A program made the position numbers and the translations under genes. The notes beneath the pieces were generated by a model. That model searched no databases and was not told the origin of the DNA. It worked only from the letters and a program-made list of their open reading frames with translations. Shown piece by piece: positions 36,517 through 45,307 of a DNA stretch of 64,000 nt. Origin of the DNA: Frigoribacterium sp. PhB24 (GTDB taxonomy: Bacteria; Actinomycetota; Actinomycetes; Actinomycetales; Microbacteriaceae); NCBI RefSeq assembly GCF_003755185.1, contig NZ_RKIC01000013.1, forward strand, positions 216,823-280,822, read 5' to 3'. How positions within the stretch are numbered: the stretch's first letter is position 1; each line of letters starts with the position of its first letter.

Positions 36517-39141
36517 GTGCCCTCGATCACCCCCTCCCGACGGGTCGCCCTCGGCGTCGCCGGGCTCACCGCCCTTGCGACGGCCGCGGCCACCCTGCTG
36601 GCGCCCGCACCCTGGACGGCACCGGCCTCCGCTGCCGCCGCGCCGGTCGAGACCGCCGCCGCCGTCCCGGCCGCCGCCGACCTCGCCTCGCGGTTCACCC
36701 TCGCCGTGCTGCCCGACACGCAGTTCTACTCGAGGTACTCGGACGGCCAGTTCGTGCCGCGCTACGGCACGGACCCCTACCGCGTCCAGACCGAGTGGCT
36801 GGCCGAGCACCGGGACGAGCTGAACATCCCCTTCGTGGCGCACCTCGGCGACGTGGTCGACCAGGTCGGCGTGCCCGCGCAATGGGCGGTCGCCGACGAC
36901 GCGATGTCGACCCTCGACGAGGCCGGCCTGCCCTACTCGATCCTGCCGGGCAACCACGACGTGCTCGACTCGTCAGACGACCTGTTCGACACGTCGTACG
37001 ACCTGGCCGCCGAGCCCTACCTGCGGACGTTCCCGGCGTCGCGGGCGATCGGGCAGGCTTCGGTCGACGGCGGCACCGACCCCACGGGGTTGAGCCAGTT
37101 CCAGGTGTTCGAGGCCGAGGGGCAGCAGTACCTCGTGCTCGCCCTGGCCTGGCGCGCGTCGGACGCCACGCTCGCCTGGGCCGACCAGGTGCTGGCCGAA
37201 CACCCGACCCTGCCGGCGATCCTGACGACCCACCAGGTGATCGACGTCGACAACGACGGCGTGACGCCGAAGGACACCGACTACGGCGACCGCCTCTGGA
37301 ACGAGCTGATCCGCGGCAACGACCAGATCTTCCTCACCTTCAACGGTCACTTCCACGGCGCGACGCGGCAGACGCTCGTGAACGACGCCGGGCACGAGGT
37401 CACCGAAGTGCTGATGGACTACCAGATGGCGTACGAGGGCGGCAACGGCTACATGGGGCTCGTCGAGTTCGACCTGACCGACGGCCGCATCCAGGTGCAG
37501 ACCGGCTCGCCGTGGGTGGTGTCGAAGCCGGCGGACACCCTGACCCGCTTCGACCAGCCGTTCCAGGAGGGACCGCAGCAGCAGTTCACGCTCGACGTCG
37601 ACTTCGCCGAGCGCTTCGCCGGGTTCGCACCGGACTTCTCGGCCGGGGAGCCCACCCGCGCCTCCTTGTCCGACGCCGCCCGGGCAATCCTGCTCGACGG
37701 GTTCGAGGGGGCTCCACCGTCGACGATCGAGGCACCCGGCTCGGTGGCCGACTACCCGCTGGTCGACGGCACGCTCGCGCACTGGCGACCCGACGCGGCG
37801 CAGGGCGTCATCGACGAGGGCGAGGCCGTCGCCGACGTGGCGGGCGGCGCCGACCTGCACCGCGCCTCCCTGACGGAGTCGGGTTCGGCGACCGCCGAGG
37901 TGGGCGACGTGGTGGCCTCGGGTGACTCCGACCCGCTGTCGTCGGCGCAGGCCTCGATGTGCTTCGTCGACTCGGACAAGGCCTCGGGGCGATTCAGCTA
38001 CCTGACCACGGACGACGGCGTGAGCGTCAACGACGCGCGTTTCGACGACGGCTACACGATCGAGACCTTCCTCAAGGTCGACGCCGACTGGACCGAGGAC
38101 GCCAACGCGTGGTCCAAGGCCATCGTCCGCTCGGGCAACCGCTCGCGGATCGGCGTGCCCGAGACCCGCTGGGACTGGACCGCTTCCCCCGCCGCGCTCG
38201 GTCTGTCGAACCTGAAAGAGCTGCAGTGGACCGAGGTGCCCGCCGAGGTGACGAAGGGCGACCGCACGGCGTGGTCGGGCGAGATCGTCCTCGACCGCTG
38301 GATGCATGTCGCCCTCGTCAACGACCCCGCGACGGCCACCACGACGATGTACGTCGACGGGGCTCCCGTGCTGCGCAACACGACCGACACCGCCGGGCAG
38401 TCGATCGACGAGGGCATGCCGTGGCTGTTCGGCAGCGATTGGGTCGACGACCGGGCCGCCAACGGCTGGGCGGGCTGCGTCGGTGAGACGCGCGTGGTCG
38501 ACCACCCGACCTCGGCCGATGAGTGGTTGACGGCTCGTGCGGACCTCACCGGATTGACCGTCTCGTCGCCCGTCTCCGACGCGGCGGGCGCCGTCACGTC
38601 CGTGGGCGGCACGGGTCTGGCCGGCGCGACCGTGACGCTGGGCGGGGCGCTCGCCGGATCGGCGGTCGTGGCCGACGACGGCCGGTGGAGCGTGGTGGCC
38701 CCTGCGATCGTCGGAGGTGCCGCTCGAGCCGAGGAGGCGCAGGGCGGGTCGTCCGGGCAAGCCGCGGCCGCTGAGGTGCGCGTCGCCACCGCGACCCAGT
38801 CGCTCGGTACGCGCTCGGCCGCGCCGGTGCAGTTCGACGTCGCCGTGGTGGTGCCGGTCGACCCGGGGGCACCGGGTGGCCCGGGGACGCCGGCGGACCC
38901 GGGGGCACCCGCGGACCCGGGGGCACCGGGTGCGCCCGGAGCGGGGGCAGGCGCGGGGAGCGGGTCCGGAGGCGGGGACTCGCAGTCCGGGACGGCGGCC
39001 TCGCGCGACCTCGCCTTCACGGGGTCGGATCGGATCACCGGGATCACCCTCGCTGCGCTGGTATTGCTGCTGGCCGGCCTCGCCGCGGTGCTGATCGCCC
39101 GGCGTCGCCGGCTCGCCGCGGACGAGTTGCAGGACGAGTGA
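36517..39141 (+). CDS. Secreted, cell-wall-anchored calcineurin-like phosphoesterase with LamG-like domain
   Basis: About 874 residues. A signal peptide lies at about 1-42. The metallophosphoesterase domain (about 55-310) has 'LAVLPDTQFYS', 'VAHLGDVVDQ', 'LPGNHDV', 'ILTTHQV' and 'TFNGHFHGA', the metal ligands. A LamG/concanavalin-like domain (about 490-690, 'DDGYTIETFLKVDADW', 'RWMHVALV', 'TTMYVDGAPV') follows, then a Gly/Pro/Ala repeat stalk (GAPADPGAPG type). The end has 'LAFTG', a membrane helix and 'ARRRR', the layout of a sortase substrate. The GTG at 36517 fits the signal peptide; an upstream GTG at 36460 is in frame. It probably hydrolyses phosphate esters at the surface; the substrate is unknown. 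Confidence 0.85.
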   Translation: MPSITPSRRVALGVAGLTALATAAATLLAPAPWTAPASAAAAPVETAAAVPAAADLASRFTLAVLPDTQFYSRYSDGQFVPRYGTDPYRVQTEWLAEHRDELNIPFVAHLGDVVDQVGVPAQWAVADDAMSTLDEAGLPYSILPGNHDVLDSSDDLFDTSYDLAAEPYLRTFPASRAIGQASVDGGTDPTGLSQFQVFEAEGQQYLVLALAWRASDATLAWADQVLAEHPTLPAILTTHQVIDVDNDGVTPKDTDYGDRLWNELIRGNDQIFLTFNGHFHGATRQTLVNDAGHEVTEVLMDYQMAYEGGNGYMGLVEFDLTDGRIQVQTGSPWVVSKPADTLTRFDQPFQEGPQQQFTLDVDFAERFAGFAPDFSAGEPTRASLSDAARAILLDGFEGAPPSTIEAPGSVADYPLVDGTLAHWRPDAAQGVIDEGEAVADVAGGADLHRASLTESGSATAEVGDVVASGDSDPLSSAQASMCFVDSDKASGRFSYLTTDDGVSVNDARFDDGYTIETFLKVDADWTEDANAWSKAIVRSGNRSRIGVPETRWDWTASPAALGLSNLKELQWTEVPAEVTKGDRTAWSGEIVLDRWMHVALVNDPATATTTMYVDGAPVLRNTTDTAGQSIDEGMPWLFGSDWVDDRAANGWAGCVGETRVVDHPTSADEWLTARADLTGLTVSSPVSDAAGAVTSVGGTGLAGATVTLGGALAGSAVVADDGRWSVVAPAIVGGAARAEEAQGGSSGQAAAAEVRVATATQSLGTRSAAPVQFDVAVVVPVDPGAPGGPGTPADPGAPADPGAPGAPGAGAGAGSGSGGGDSQSGTAASRDLAFTGSDRITGITLAALVLLLAGLAAVLIARRRRLAADELQDE

Positions 39142-39148
39142 TCGGCCC

Positions 39149-40078
39149 TCAGCCCGCCTGACCGCCGTCGCCCCGGCCGTGGGCGTCCGTCGAGGACGTG
39201 GCCGGGGCGGCGACGGACGCGTCGGACGCGCTGTCGCCGGTGGCCCCGGTCGGACTGACGGCCGCGGCCGCCGTGTGGGCTGCCACGGCCTCGGCCTCGC
39301 GGGTTTCGTGGGCGGTGGCGGCGTCGTCGGCGGCGATGCGGGCGAGACGGGCCGCGACGGCGGGTTCGAAGGCCGAGGCCCAGACGCGGTAGCCGCGGTC
39401 GTTGGGGTGGAAGAGGTCTCCGGCCGAGTTGCGGTAGGTGCGGAAGAAACCCTGGCTGCGGGTGGTCTCGTAGAGCGGGGCGACGGAGAGGCCGAACTCG
39501 CCGGCGACGCTGCGGACGATGGCGTTGGCCTCGACGAGCTTCTTCTCGCGGTCGGGGATCCACATGGCGGGCAGGTCGCCGACGATGGCGTGCGAGGGTA
39601 GGGCGCCGTAGATGACGCGGAGGTTCTTCTCGAATGATTCGGGGTTGAACTGGATGATGTCGTTGGCGCCGATGGCGACCGTGACGACGTCGGGTTCGTA
39701 CTTCTCGAACTTCGGCAGCTGGTCTTTGCGGCAGAGCCAAGTGGTCGAGCCGCTGACGCTGAGGTTGACCACGCGCAGCGAGGTGTGGCTCTGGCGGCGC
39801 ATGAACGCGGAGAGGCGCCCGACGTAACTGCGTGCAGGGCTCGAGGCCCCGATGCCCTGCGCGGCGGAATCGCCCATCGCGACGTAGAGCAGCTCGCCCT
39901 TGCGATCGAAGCGGTCGCGCCACCAGGCGGAGTGGACGGGCAACAGGGCGTTGAGATCGGCGGCGGCAGCGTTGCGTCGTCTCATGAAGCGGCTGACGCC
40001 GGCGCCGGCGGCGGCCGTGGTGGCGAGAGTGACGCCGACCCCCGAGAGGAAGGCGGTGACGGTGTGGCGTGAGGGCAT
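39149..40078 (-). CDS. SGNH/GDSL-type lipase/esterase family protein, membrane-anchored
   Basis: A 309-residue protein with an N-terminal membrane helix (about 8-28). Catalytic blocks are 'YVAMGDSAAQGIGAS' (Ser of block I), 'LSVSGSTTW', 'VAIGANDIIQF' (block III Asn) and 'DLFHPNDRGYRVWA' (block V Asp and His). The C-terminal 60 residues are low-complexity Ala/Thr. It is likely an extracytoplasmic esterase acting on lipids or acylated glycans. It is convergent with the phosphoesterase gene (7 bp) and is the last core chromosomal protein gene before tRNA-Ser. Confidence 0.88.
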   Translation of the reverse strand: MPSRHTVTAFLSGVGVTLATTAAAGAGVSRFMRRRNAAAADLNALLPVHSAWWRDRFDRKGELLYVAMGDSAAQGIGASSPARSYVGRLSAFMRRQSHTSLRVVNLSVSGSTTWLCRKDQLPKFEKYEPDVVTVAIGANDIIQFNPESFEKNLRVIYGALPSHAIVGDLPAMWIPDREKKLVEANAIVRSVAGEFGLSVAPLYETTRSQGFFRTYRNSAGDLFHPNDRGYRVWASAFEPAVAARLARIAADDAATAHETREAEAVAAHTAAAAVSPTGATGDSASDASVAAPATSSTDAHGRGDGGQAG

Positions 40079-40216
40079 GGGCCGAGGCTACGCCGGGCTC
40101 CGATGCCGACGACCGGCTGCTTCTGCACCCTGTGCACGACCCCGAGGAGGCGCGGTGCGGTGGAGGAGCCATGGTCCGGTTTCGTCCCTGCCGCCGGATG
40201 TACTAAACTCGTCCTC

Positions 40217-40304
40217 GGTACCGTGTCCGAGCGGCCGAAGGATCATGTCTCGAAAACATGTGTGGGGGTTAACTCCACCGTGGGTTCAAATCCCACCGGT
40301 ACCG
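40217..40304 (+). tRNA. tRNA-Ser (anticodon CGA)
   Basis: An 88-nt class II tRNA: acceptor GGTACCG/CGGTACC, discriminator G followed by encoded CCA, anticodon stem CATGT/ACATG around CTCGAAA (CGA), and a long variable arm 'TGTGGGGGTTAACTCCACC'. It marks the point where the chromosomal signature word stops, so it is the likely insertion locus of the island that follows. Confidence 0.97.
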
Positions 40305-40357
40305 CCACAGGGTTGTTTGCGCATCAATCGGAATCCGTTTGCGGAACGCAGCCCAAG

Positions 40358-40390
40358 AAGAAAGCCCCCGAGTAGTTCGGGGGCTTTCTT
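40358..40390 (+). terminator. Strong Rho-independent terminator after tRNA-Ser
   Basis: The 14-bp perfect stem aagaaagcccccga/tcgggggctttctt has a 5-base loop and the arms end in CTTTCTT, the best intrinsic terminator in the window. Confidence 0.92.
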
Positions 40391-40578
40391 CCGTTTGAGG
40401 GCCGAGAATCGCTTCCCGGCGAGGGGTTCGGGATCTCTTGGCAGCTCCTTCGGGGCCACCGGCTGCACAGTCGGCTTAAACGACGAAGCGGCCCGCCCGT
40501 CTGGGCGCGCCGAATTGACTCGTGAGCGTTGGGGGAGAGCAGGAAGCTCGCGTGTCGTGTCTTGGAACGGGCGTGGGC

Positions 40579-42483
40579 CTACGTTCGCGGAGGCGGATCG
40601 ACAGCGGGTCCACTCGTCGGGAACGGGGACAGTTCGGGCCGAACGTAGTCGGCGCGGTAGTTGCTCATGCCTTCGGCATCACGACGGCGGGTGCGCTGTG
40701 CAGGCACCGGCGTCAGGCCCTTCGCGACGCGGCGGTCGCGGTCCTTCGGCGCTCGGTGCTTGGCGGCGAGGAAGGTGACGATCTTGCGGATGTTCGCGGC
40801 CGTCGTGAGCATGGCGAGAAGGAACTGCTGAGCGGCGAGACCGCGCAGGCGCCGTGCGCTGGAGTCGGCGATGCGCTCGGGACCGGTCTTGATGAAGGCG
40901 TTGAAGCTCTCGATGCTGTTGCGGTCGCGGCGGTAGGTCTTGGACCACTCCTTGCTGCCATAAGGCAGCATCTGGTTCATCTTCTCGCCGTCCTCCGGGC
41001 GCACCGTGATCGAGGTCTGGCAGCAGACCTTGTCTGTCTGCTTGGGGACGTTGGCGCGCAGCACCTGCCGGCGTTCCTTGTCAGGCGATGCACGCTTGTC
41101 GAGCTTGCGGAGCGGGCACTCGACCGTCGCACTCGGGCCGAGGGCTGGGCAGCGCATCTTCACGTTGCCGTTGGCGTCGGGACCCTCCTTCTTGTGAAGT
41201 CGGTATGCGTCACGCTCGTCGATCTGCTGGGACCACTCGACGTTGTCGATCTCCTTGTTGTTGCGCCGCACCGTTGCATCGAGGAGCCGCTTCGGTGTAC
41301 CGGGGCAGAACTGACCGCCTTCGACGAGCTTGGCTCCGCCGACCTGGCCCCGCACACCGGTCTGGTTCGCGCGGTTGTAGTCGAAGACGAGGCCGACGCC
41401 GAGCTCTCTCATCGGACGGTGGAAGTCCTCCATCATGAGACCCGCGGAGTACCCAAGGTCGGACGACAGGCGCGCGATGTCGTAGCCGCGTTCCTGGATG
41501 TTCTTCACGAGCTCGACGGTGTGGAAGCCGATGCCCTTGTTGGGCGTCGTCAGGCTCGCCCCGCGGATCAGCTGCGGTGCTTCGGTGGGGTCACCTGTCG
41601 GGTCCTCGTTGACGTCGATGATGAGGTTAGCCGTGTAGGCGAGCAGCCACCGGCTCCGTGCCTGCTTGACGCTCGCCTTGCCGTTCTCCTTGGTGTGCTT
41701 GCTGAAGACGCGTTCCTTCTCTCCCTTGTCGATCGGGTAGAGGTCAGCTTCAAGCTCCATCGCGTACTTCGGCTGTTCCTTGTCCGTGCCCGCGATGAAC
41801 ATGGGCTGCTCGACGCCGTTCTCCCGCGGCCAACGGTTCTTCTGGCTCGGTGCACGCAGCACTGTCTGGTCGACGGAGAGCGCGAGACGCTGACGTCGCA
41901 CGGCTCGAGGCAGGTTCTGGGCCGTGGCTTCCAGCAGCGTGTTCGTGAAGGTCATGCTGCGCTCGTGTGCCCGGCGTTCGATGTTCTTGTCCCGGAGCGC
42001 GTCAAGGCTGCTCCGCTCGTCGCGGGTGAGCAGGCGGCGGGGCGCCGGCCAGGCATCCCAGAGGTCGATGATGCGGTGCATCGCCCGCCATGCCAGGAAG
42101 TACCAGTCGTTGGGCTTGTCGTTGTCGTACAGGTGAGCGATGCCGAGCTCGCGACGGGCTTCATCGTCGAGACGGTGTTCGAAGACGCGGCCCATCTCGC
42201 GCACGAAGATCATGGACTGCTCCGATAGGAGCATCATCACCACGGTCAGGATGGCCAGGTCGTCGATCTTCGGTTTGACACCGCCCGGGGCTTTCTTCTC
42301 GCGGTCCTCCGCGCGCCAGGTCGCGAGGAGCTCGATGACGCCCGATGAACGGAGGAAGGTCATCCACTCACGGGCGTCGGCGCCGCGGAACCTGGTGGTC
42401 TTGGTCGACCCGCTGACGATCCGGTCGGCTGTGTAGATGCCGTTGAAGAACTCCTCGTCGTGGAACGAGGGCTCGCCGGTCAC
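40579..42483 (-). CDS. DDE-transposase-like protein coupled to a recombinase-like gene
   Basis: A 634-residue protein resembling large DDE transposases. 'LALSVDQTVL' (Asp205), 'ARLSSDLGYS' (Asp342) and 'RDRNSIESFNAFIK' (Glu525) have the spacing and surroundings of a D-D-E triad, and the C-terminal 'AQQFLLAMLTTAANIRKI' is typical of the helix after the catalytic Glu. A Cys-containing insertion (C445, C456, C487, C488) may bind zinc. No terminal inverted repeats were found around it, so it is not an obvious simple insertion sequence. Its ATG overlaps the stop of the recombinase-like gene (ATGA), implying coupled translation and a shared function. The family assignment is inferred from motifs. 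Confidence 0.7.
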   Translation of the reverse strand: MTGEPSFHDEEFFNGIYTADRIVSGSTKTTRFRGADAREWMTFLRSSGVIELLATWRAEDREKKAPGGVKPKIDDLAILTVVMMLLSEQSMIFVREMGRVFEHRLDDEARRELGIAHLYDNDKPNDWYFLAWRAMHRIIDLWDAWPAPRRLLTRDERSSLDALRDKNIERRAHERSMTFTNTLLEATAQNLPRAVRRQRLALSVDQTVLRAPSQKNRWPRENGVEQPMFIAGTDKEQPKYAMELEADLYPIDKGEKERVFSKHTKENGKASVKQARSRWLLAYTANLIIDVNEDPTGDPTEAPQLIRGASLTTPNKGIGFHTVELVKNIQERGYDIARLSSDLGYSAGLMMEDFHRPMRELGVGLVFDYNRANQTGVRGQVGGAKLVEGGQFCPGTPKRLLDATVRRNNKEIDNVEWSQQIDERDAYRLHKKEGPDANGNVKMRCPALGPSATVECPLRKLDKRASPDKERRQVLRANVPKQTDKVCCQTSITVRPEDGEKMNQMLPYGSKEWSKTYRRDRNSIESFNAFIKTGPERIADSSARRLRGLAAQQFLLAMLTTAANIRKIVTFLAAKHRAPKDRDRRVAKGLTPVPAQRTRRRDAEGMSNYRADYVRPELSPFPTSGPAVDPPPRT

Positions 42484-43466
42484 TGAGTCGCTCCCGTTGA
42501 ACGGAGAAGCGCGTGAAGCTCAACCTCGGGCATGACCTCGGCCAAGGGCGCGTAGCGAAGGAGGGACGAGACGTTCTTGAAGCCAGCCGCGTAGACGATG
42601 CTCGCCAGGGGCAAAACGTTGATCTGGTCCACGATCCAGGTAATGCGGAGGCGGCGAATAGCAGGACCGTCGTACCGGGCGCCGTAGTGCATGAGCGCGA
42701 TCTCCCGAGAGGACTCCTTGCGGTGGGGGATGACCGCGTAGTCATCGTCGCCGAGCCCCTCGAAAGCGATGTCTGCGTACGAATCCCACCCGACACGGAT
42801 GGGGATGCTCCGCGGCGCCTTTCCGGTCACACGGACGACCCAGCCAGCCGGAGTGCGCGTCAAGTCCCGGCCACGGACCGCGGCGATCTCAGTTGCGCCG
42901 AGGCCTGCGCCACCAGCAAGCGCGAGAAGCCCGTAAGAATCCCGGCGGGCTCGGTCGGTGGACCTCGACGCGGCCCAGCTCTCGAAAGCGGGAAGCTCGG
43001 CATGCGAGAAGGGTCGTATCTCCCGGCTCTGCTTTCTAAGGCGGTGAGGAGACGGTTCGTAACCGAGCGCTTCAGCGAGGTTCAGGAGTCTGGTCTCGGC
43101 AAGCTGCTGCGTCTTGGCACTGGGGTAGGTGCGTGCGAAGCGGTAGATCATGGACGGGTAGAAGAGGTCATCGCGGCGCAGCTCCGCACCGGCGTCGTGG
43201 AACGCCCACACGACGTACCGACTCGCGAAGGTCAAGAGGATCCTCGTGTAGAGCATGTCGTGGGGTTTGGCGTCGAGGACGCACGCGAGCGTGAAGTCCC
43301 GCACAGGCAACCACTTGGTCGGGGCGATACGGCGCGGGTGGTAGCGCAAGATCGCCTCCTGAAGCTCCAGCGTGGCGTGGTCATTAGATTGACCAAAGTG
43401 TGCTACGGCACGCTCGAGTTGGGAAGAGGGGGAAGTCGGACGCTGTGTCTCATCAGGGGTGGTCAC
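42480..43466 (-). CDS. Degenerate tyrosine-recombinase-like protein A
   Basis: A 328-residue protein whose C-terminal half has the outline of a phage integrase: 'LLALAGGAGLGATEIAAVRGRDL' (box I region), 'VVRVTGKAPRSIPI', 'RRLRITWIVDQI' (box II region) and 'SSLLRYAPL' with a possible Tyr. The first catalytic Arg is replaced (G-L-G instead of G-L-R) and both His positions differ, while the second Arg and the Tyr remain. It is clearly paralogous to the protein at 43937-44905 across its whole length. It is divergent from a small HTH gene. An operator-like palindrome lies inside its 5' end (43378-43395). Confidence 0.65.
   Translation of the reverse strand: MTTPDETQRPTSPSSQLERAVAHFGQSNDHATLELQEAILRYHPRRIAPTKWLPVRDFTLACVLDAKPHDMLYTRILLTFASRYVVWAFHDAGAELRRDDLFYPSMIYRFARTYPSAKTQQLAETRLLNLAEALGYEPSPHRLRKQSREIRPFSHAELPAFESWAASRSTDRARRDSYGLLALAGGAGLGATEIAAVRGRDLTRTPAGWVVRVTGKAPRSIPIRVGWDSYADIAFEGLGDDDYAVIPHRKESSREIALMHYGARYDGPAIRRLRITWIVDQINVLPLASIVYAAGFKNVSSLLRYAPLAEVMPEVELHALLRSTGATQ
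43378..43395. promoter_or_regulatory. Operator-like palindrome 1
   Basis: TGGTCATTAGATTGACCA: half-sites TGGTCA and TGACCA with a 6-bp spacer, inside the first codons of the recombinase-like gene A as called. Two related sites lie at 44931 and 45859. Confidence 0.65.
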
Positions 43467-43509
43467 GAGAGATGGACATGAGACAAGACAAGGCCATCAA
43501 GCGGTCTGA

Positions 43510-43524
43510 TGCGCTTTTAGCGCA
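43510..43524. promoter_or_regulatory. Palindrome in the divergent promoter of HTH gene 1
   Basis: TGCGCttttaGCGCA lies between the divergent starts at 43466 and 43541; a wider GATG...CATC partly extends it. It is a plausible autoregulatory operator for the small HTH protein. Confidence 0.45.
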
Positions 43525-43540
43525 CATCTAGACTGAGGGG

Positions 43541-43849
43541 GTGCCCGATCCACGTTTCGAGCCGCGGTCCTACCTGCGTGAGCCCGGCCGCTTCGGTCGC
43601 GACCCCGAAGCTCAGCTGGTCTCGGCGATGTCGTTCTCAGCAGGCCAGCTCGACCAGTGGGGCGCTGCACGCATTCAGCATCGGCTGGCCTGCAGCATGC
43701 GAGCCGAGATAGCGAGACGGTTCCGCTCTGTCGGGACGTACGCGGCTGCCTCTGGGCAGAGTCCCGAGCGGCTGGGGCGTCTGCTCAGGGGTGAGGTCGT
43801 GATGCGTCTGGAAGACGTGGCAAATGCCCGTCGCCATTTGGGCGTCTGA
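43541..43849 (+). CDS. Small HTH-domain protein 1 of the recombinase module
   Basis: A 102-residue protein with a C-terminal HTH: 'VGTYAAASGQSPERLGRLLRGEVVMRLEDVANARRHLGV' follows the XRE pattern. The N-terminal half has no recognised domain. It is transcribed away from recombinase-like gene A with 74 bp between starts, the same arrangement as the second HTH/recombinase pair. It probably regulates the module. Confidence 0.68.
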   Translation: MPDPRFEPRSYLREPGRFGRDPEAQLVSAMSFSAGQLDQWGAARIQHRLACSMRAEIARRFRSVGTYAAASGQSPERLGRLLRGEVVMRLEDVANARRHLGV

Positions 43850-43936
43850 GGGAACCTGGCCGACGCGGGAAGTAATCGTCCTGTCCCTATACGGGCGTCA
43901 TGGCCGCAGCCTCGGCTCGCGCCGGGGTGGTAGCCA

Positions 43937-44905
43937 TCACCGAAGTGAGTCCCGCCGGGGGTCGTCGTCCGCTCTGGCGACGTAGGGCAAGAGCCGGTCG
44001 AGCGCTTCGGCTGACTGCAAGCCGGCGACCTCCAACAACAGGTCGAGGGGCGTCCCCCGCCGGAGGTGTTCCACGATCCAGGTCGCTCGCATGCGTCGGG
44101 ACTGCAGCTCGACCGTGGGGCGCGGATTCCGACTGACGAAGTCAGTGACGAGATTGATGTTCCCGCCTCGCTGACCGCTCCGGAATGCCCACCGGGAGGC
44201 TGCCTTGGACGCCGTTCGGCGCTGCAGGAGGGGGGCCCATTGAGCAAGAACCGGGACGTCTCTCGCATCGTCACCCGACACGCGCACCACGACGCCCCGA
44301 CTATCTGAGGTGATGTCCACGAGTTCTAGATCGATGATCTCCCGCCCCGTCAGTCCTGCCCCGAGTCCGAGCGCGAGGAGTGCGCCGGCGCTGGTCGTCC
44401 GTTCCTCGTCGTGCTGGCTACCGGCCCACGACAACAACGAAGCCACCTCGCTCGGGGAGTACGGACGTGAAGCCTCAGCCTTGCCCAGGGCTCGGAATGT
44501 ACCCGCAGCTTCATCGCCCAAGAGCGCCTCCGACGTGCGTCTCAACCGAGCGCGCAGGGTGTTCTTGCCGGCCCTGCTGTACTGCCCGAGGTGATGTTGC
44601 ACGAAGCGGTTGATGAACCGCGGGTCGAAGACGTTGTCATCTTCGAGAGGGACGCTAGCTATCGCCCAGGCGAACAGGGCGAGACGGGAAACGGCCGGGT
44701 AGAGCTCCTTCTCGGAGTACGGCGTTCTGTGGGCTGTGTCTCGGACGACGCGCTGCACGTAGGGGCGGATGGCGGCCCACTGATCAGCAGGCATCTTCGG
44801 CGTGTACTGGTAATGAGCCGCAGCCGGCACCTCAGGCTCCCTCTCGGCCATGCGCCTCACCGCGTCGAGCTGCCGTTCGCGGCGTTCGTCAGCTTCATCG
44901 CTCAC
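43937..44905 (-). CDS. Degenerate tyrosine-recombinase-like protein B
   Basis: A 322-residue paralogue of the protein at 42480-43466. 'ALLALGLGAGLTGREIIDLELVDI', 'VVRVSGDDARDVPV', 'RRMRATWIVEHLRRGTPLDLLLEVAG' and 'DRLLPYVAR' align with the corresponding integrase-like blocks. The box I Arg is again absent (G-L-T), while the box II Arg and a Tyr are kept. The N-terminal domain ('FINRFVQHHLGQYSRAGKNTLRARL') resembles a core-binding region. It has no neighbouring DDE gene but has its own divergent HTH gene. An operator-like palindrome lies 26 bp upstream of its start. Confidence 0.65.
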   Translation of the reverse strand: MSDEADERRERQLDAVRRMAEREPEVPAAAHYQYTPKMPADQWAAIRPYVQRVVRDTAHRTPYSEKELYPAVSRLALFAWAIASVPLEDDNVFDPRFINRFVQHHLGQYSRAGKNTLRARLRRTSEALLGDEAAGTFRALGKAEASRPYSPSEVASLLSWAGSQHDEERTTSAGALLALGLGAGLTGREIIDLELVDITSDSRGVVVRVSGDDARDVPVLAQWAPLLQRRTASKAASRWAFRSGQRGGNINLVTDFVSRNPRPTVELQSRRMRATWIVEHLRRGTPLDLLLEVAGLQSAEALDRLLPYVARADDDPRRDSLR

Positions 44906-44930
44906 CAGCGCTCATCTCCAAGCTCGAAGG

Positions 44931-44948
44931 TGGTCATTACAATGACCA
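44931..44948. promoter_or_regulatory. Operator-like palindrome 2
   Basis: TGGTCATTACAATGACCA has 8-bp perfect half-sites around AC. It lies between divergent recombinase-like gene B (44905) and HTH gene 2 (45009) and is the best-conserved member of the three-site family. Confidence 0.72.
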
Positions 44949-45008
44949 ATTTGTGATACGTTCGACGGGGCGGCCGTGCGTGCGAGCTGGCGCGCCTAGC
45001 CTTGCGGC

Positions 45009-45284
45009 ATGGGTAGAATTGCGCGCGCGAAACCAGCCGCGTTGGCCCCGTCCCCGTGGCCAGACGTTCGCTCGAACGACCCGATCGGGGAAGTGGCTCG
45101 CAGATTCGCGCAGAACCTTCGTCAGGCCGTCGGCAGTCGCAGCATCCGGTCGGTAGCCGAAGCTTCAGGTGTCACCCATACGACCCTGCTGAGCGTCCTT
45201 GCGGGCCAGGTGTGGCCGGACCTCGAAACGATCGCGAAGCTCGAGCGGGGGCTCGGCGTATCCCTCTGGCCGCGCCACAGCTGA
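45009..45284 (+). CDS. XRE-type HTH regulator 2 of the recombinase module
   Basis: A 91-residue protein, mostly one HTH: 'IRSVAEASGVTHTTLLSVLAGQVWPDLETIAKLERGLGVSLWP' is a clear Cro/C1-type domain at about 45-90. It is divergent from recombinase-like gene B, with the TGGTCA palindrome between them, so it is the best candidate for the protein that binds all three palindromes (inference). Confidence 0.78.
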   Translation: MGRIARAKPAALAPSPWPDVRSNDPIGEVARRFAQNLRQAVGSRSIRSVAEASGVTHTTLLSVLAGQVWPDLETIAKLERGLGVSLWPRHS

Positions 45285-45307
45285 TCGTTCCAACGTGGCG
45301 GTCTCGG

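Noticed and set aside
40522..42228. 568-codon plus-strand frame opposite the DDE-like gene
   Set aside because: The minus-strand protein has recognisable motifs and coupled translation; the plus frame has none and lacks a ribosome site.
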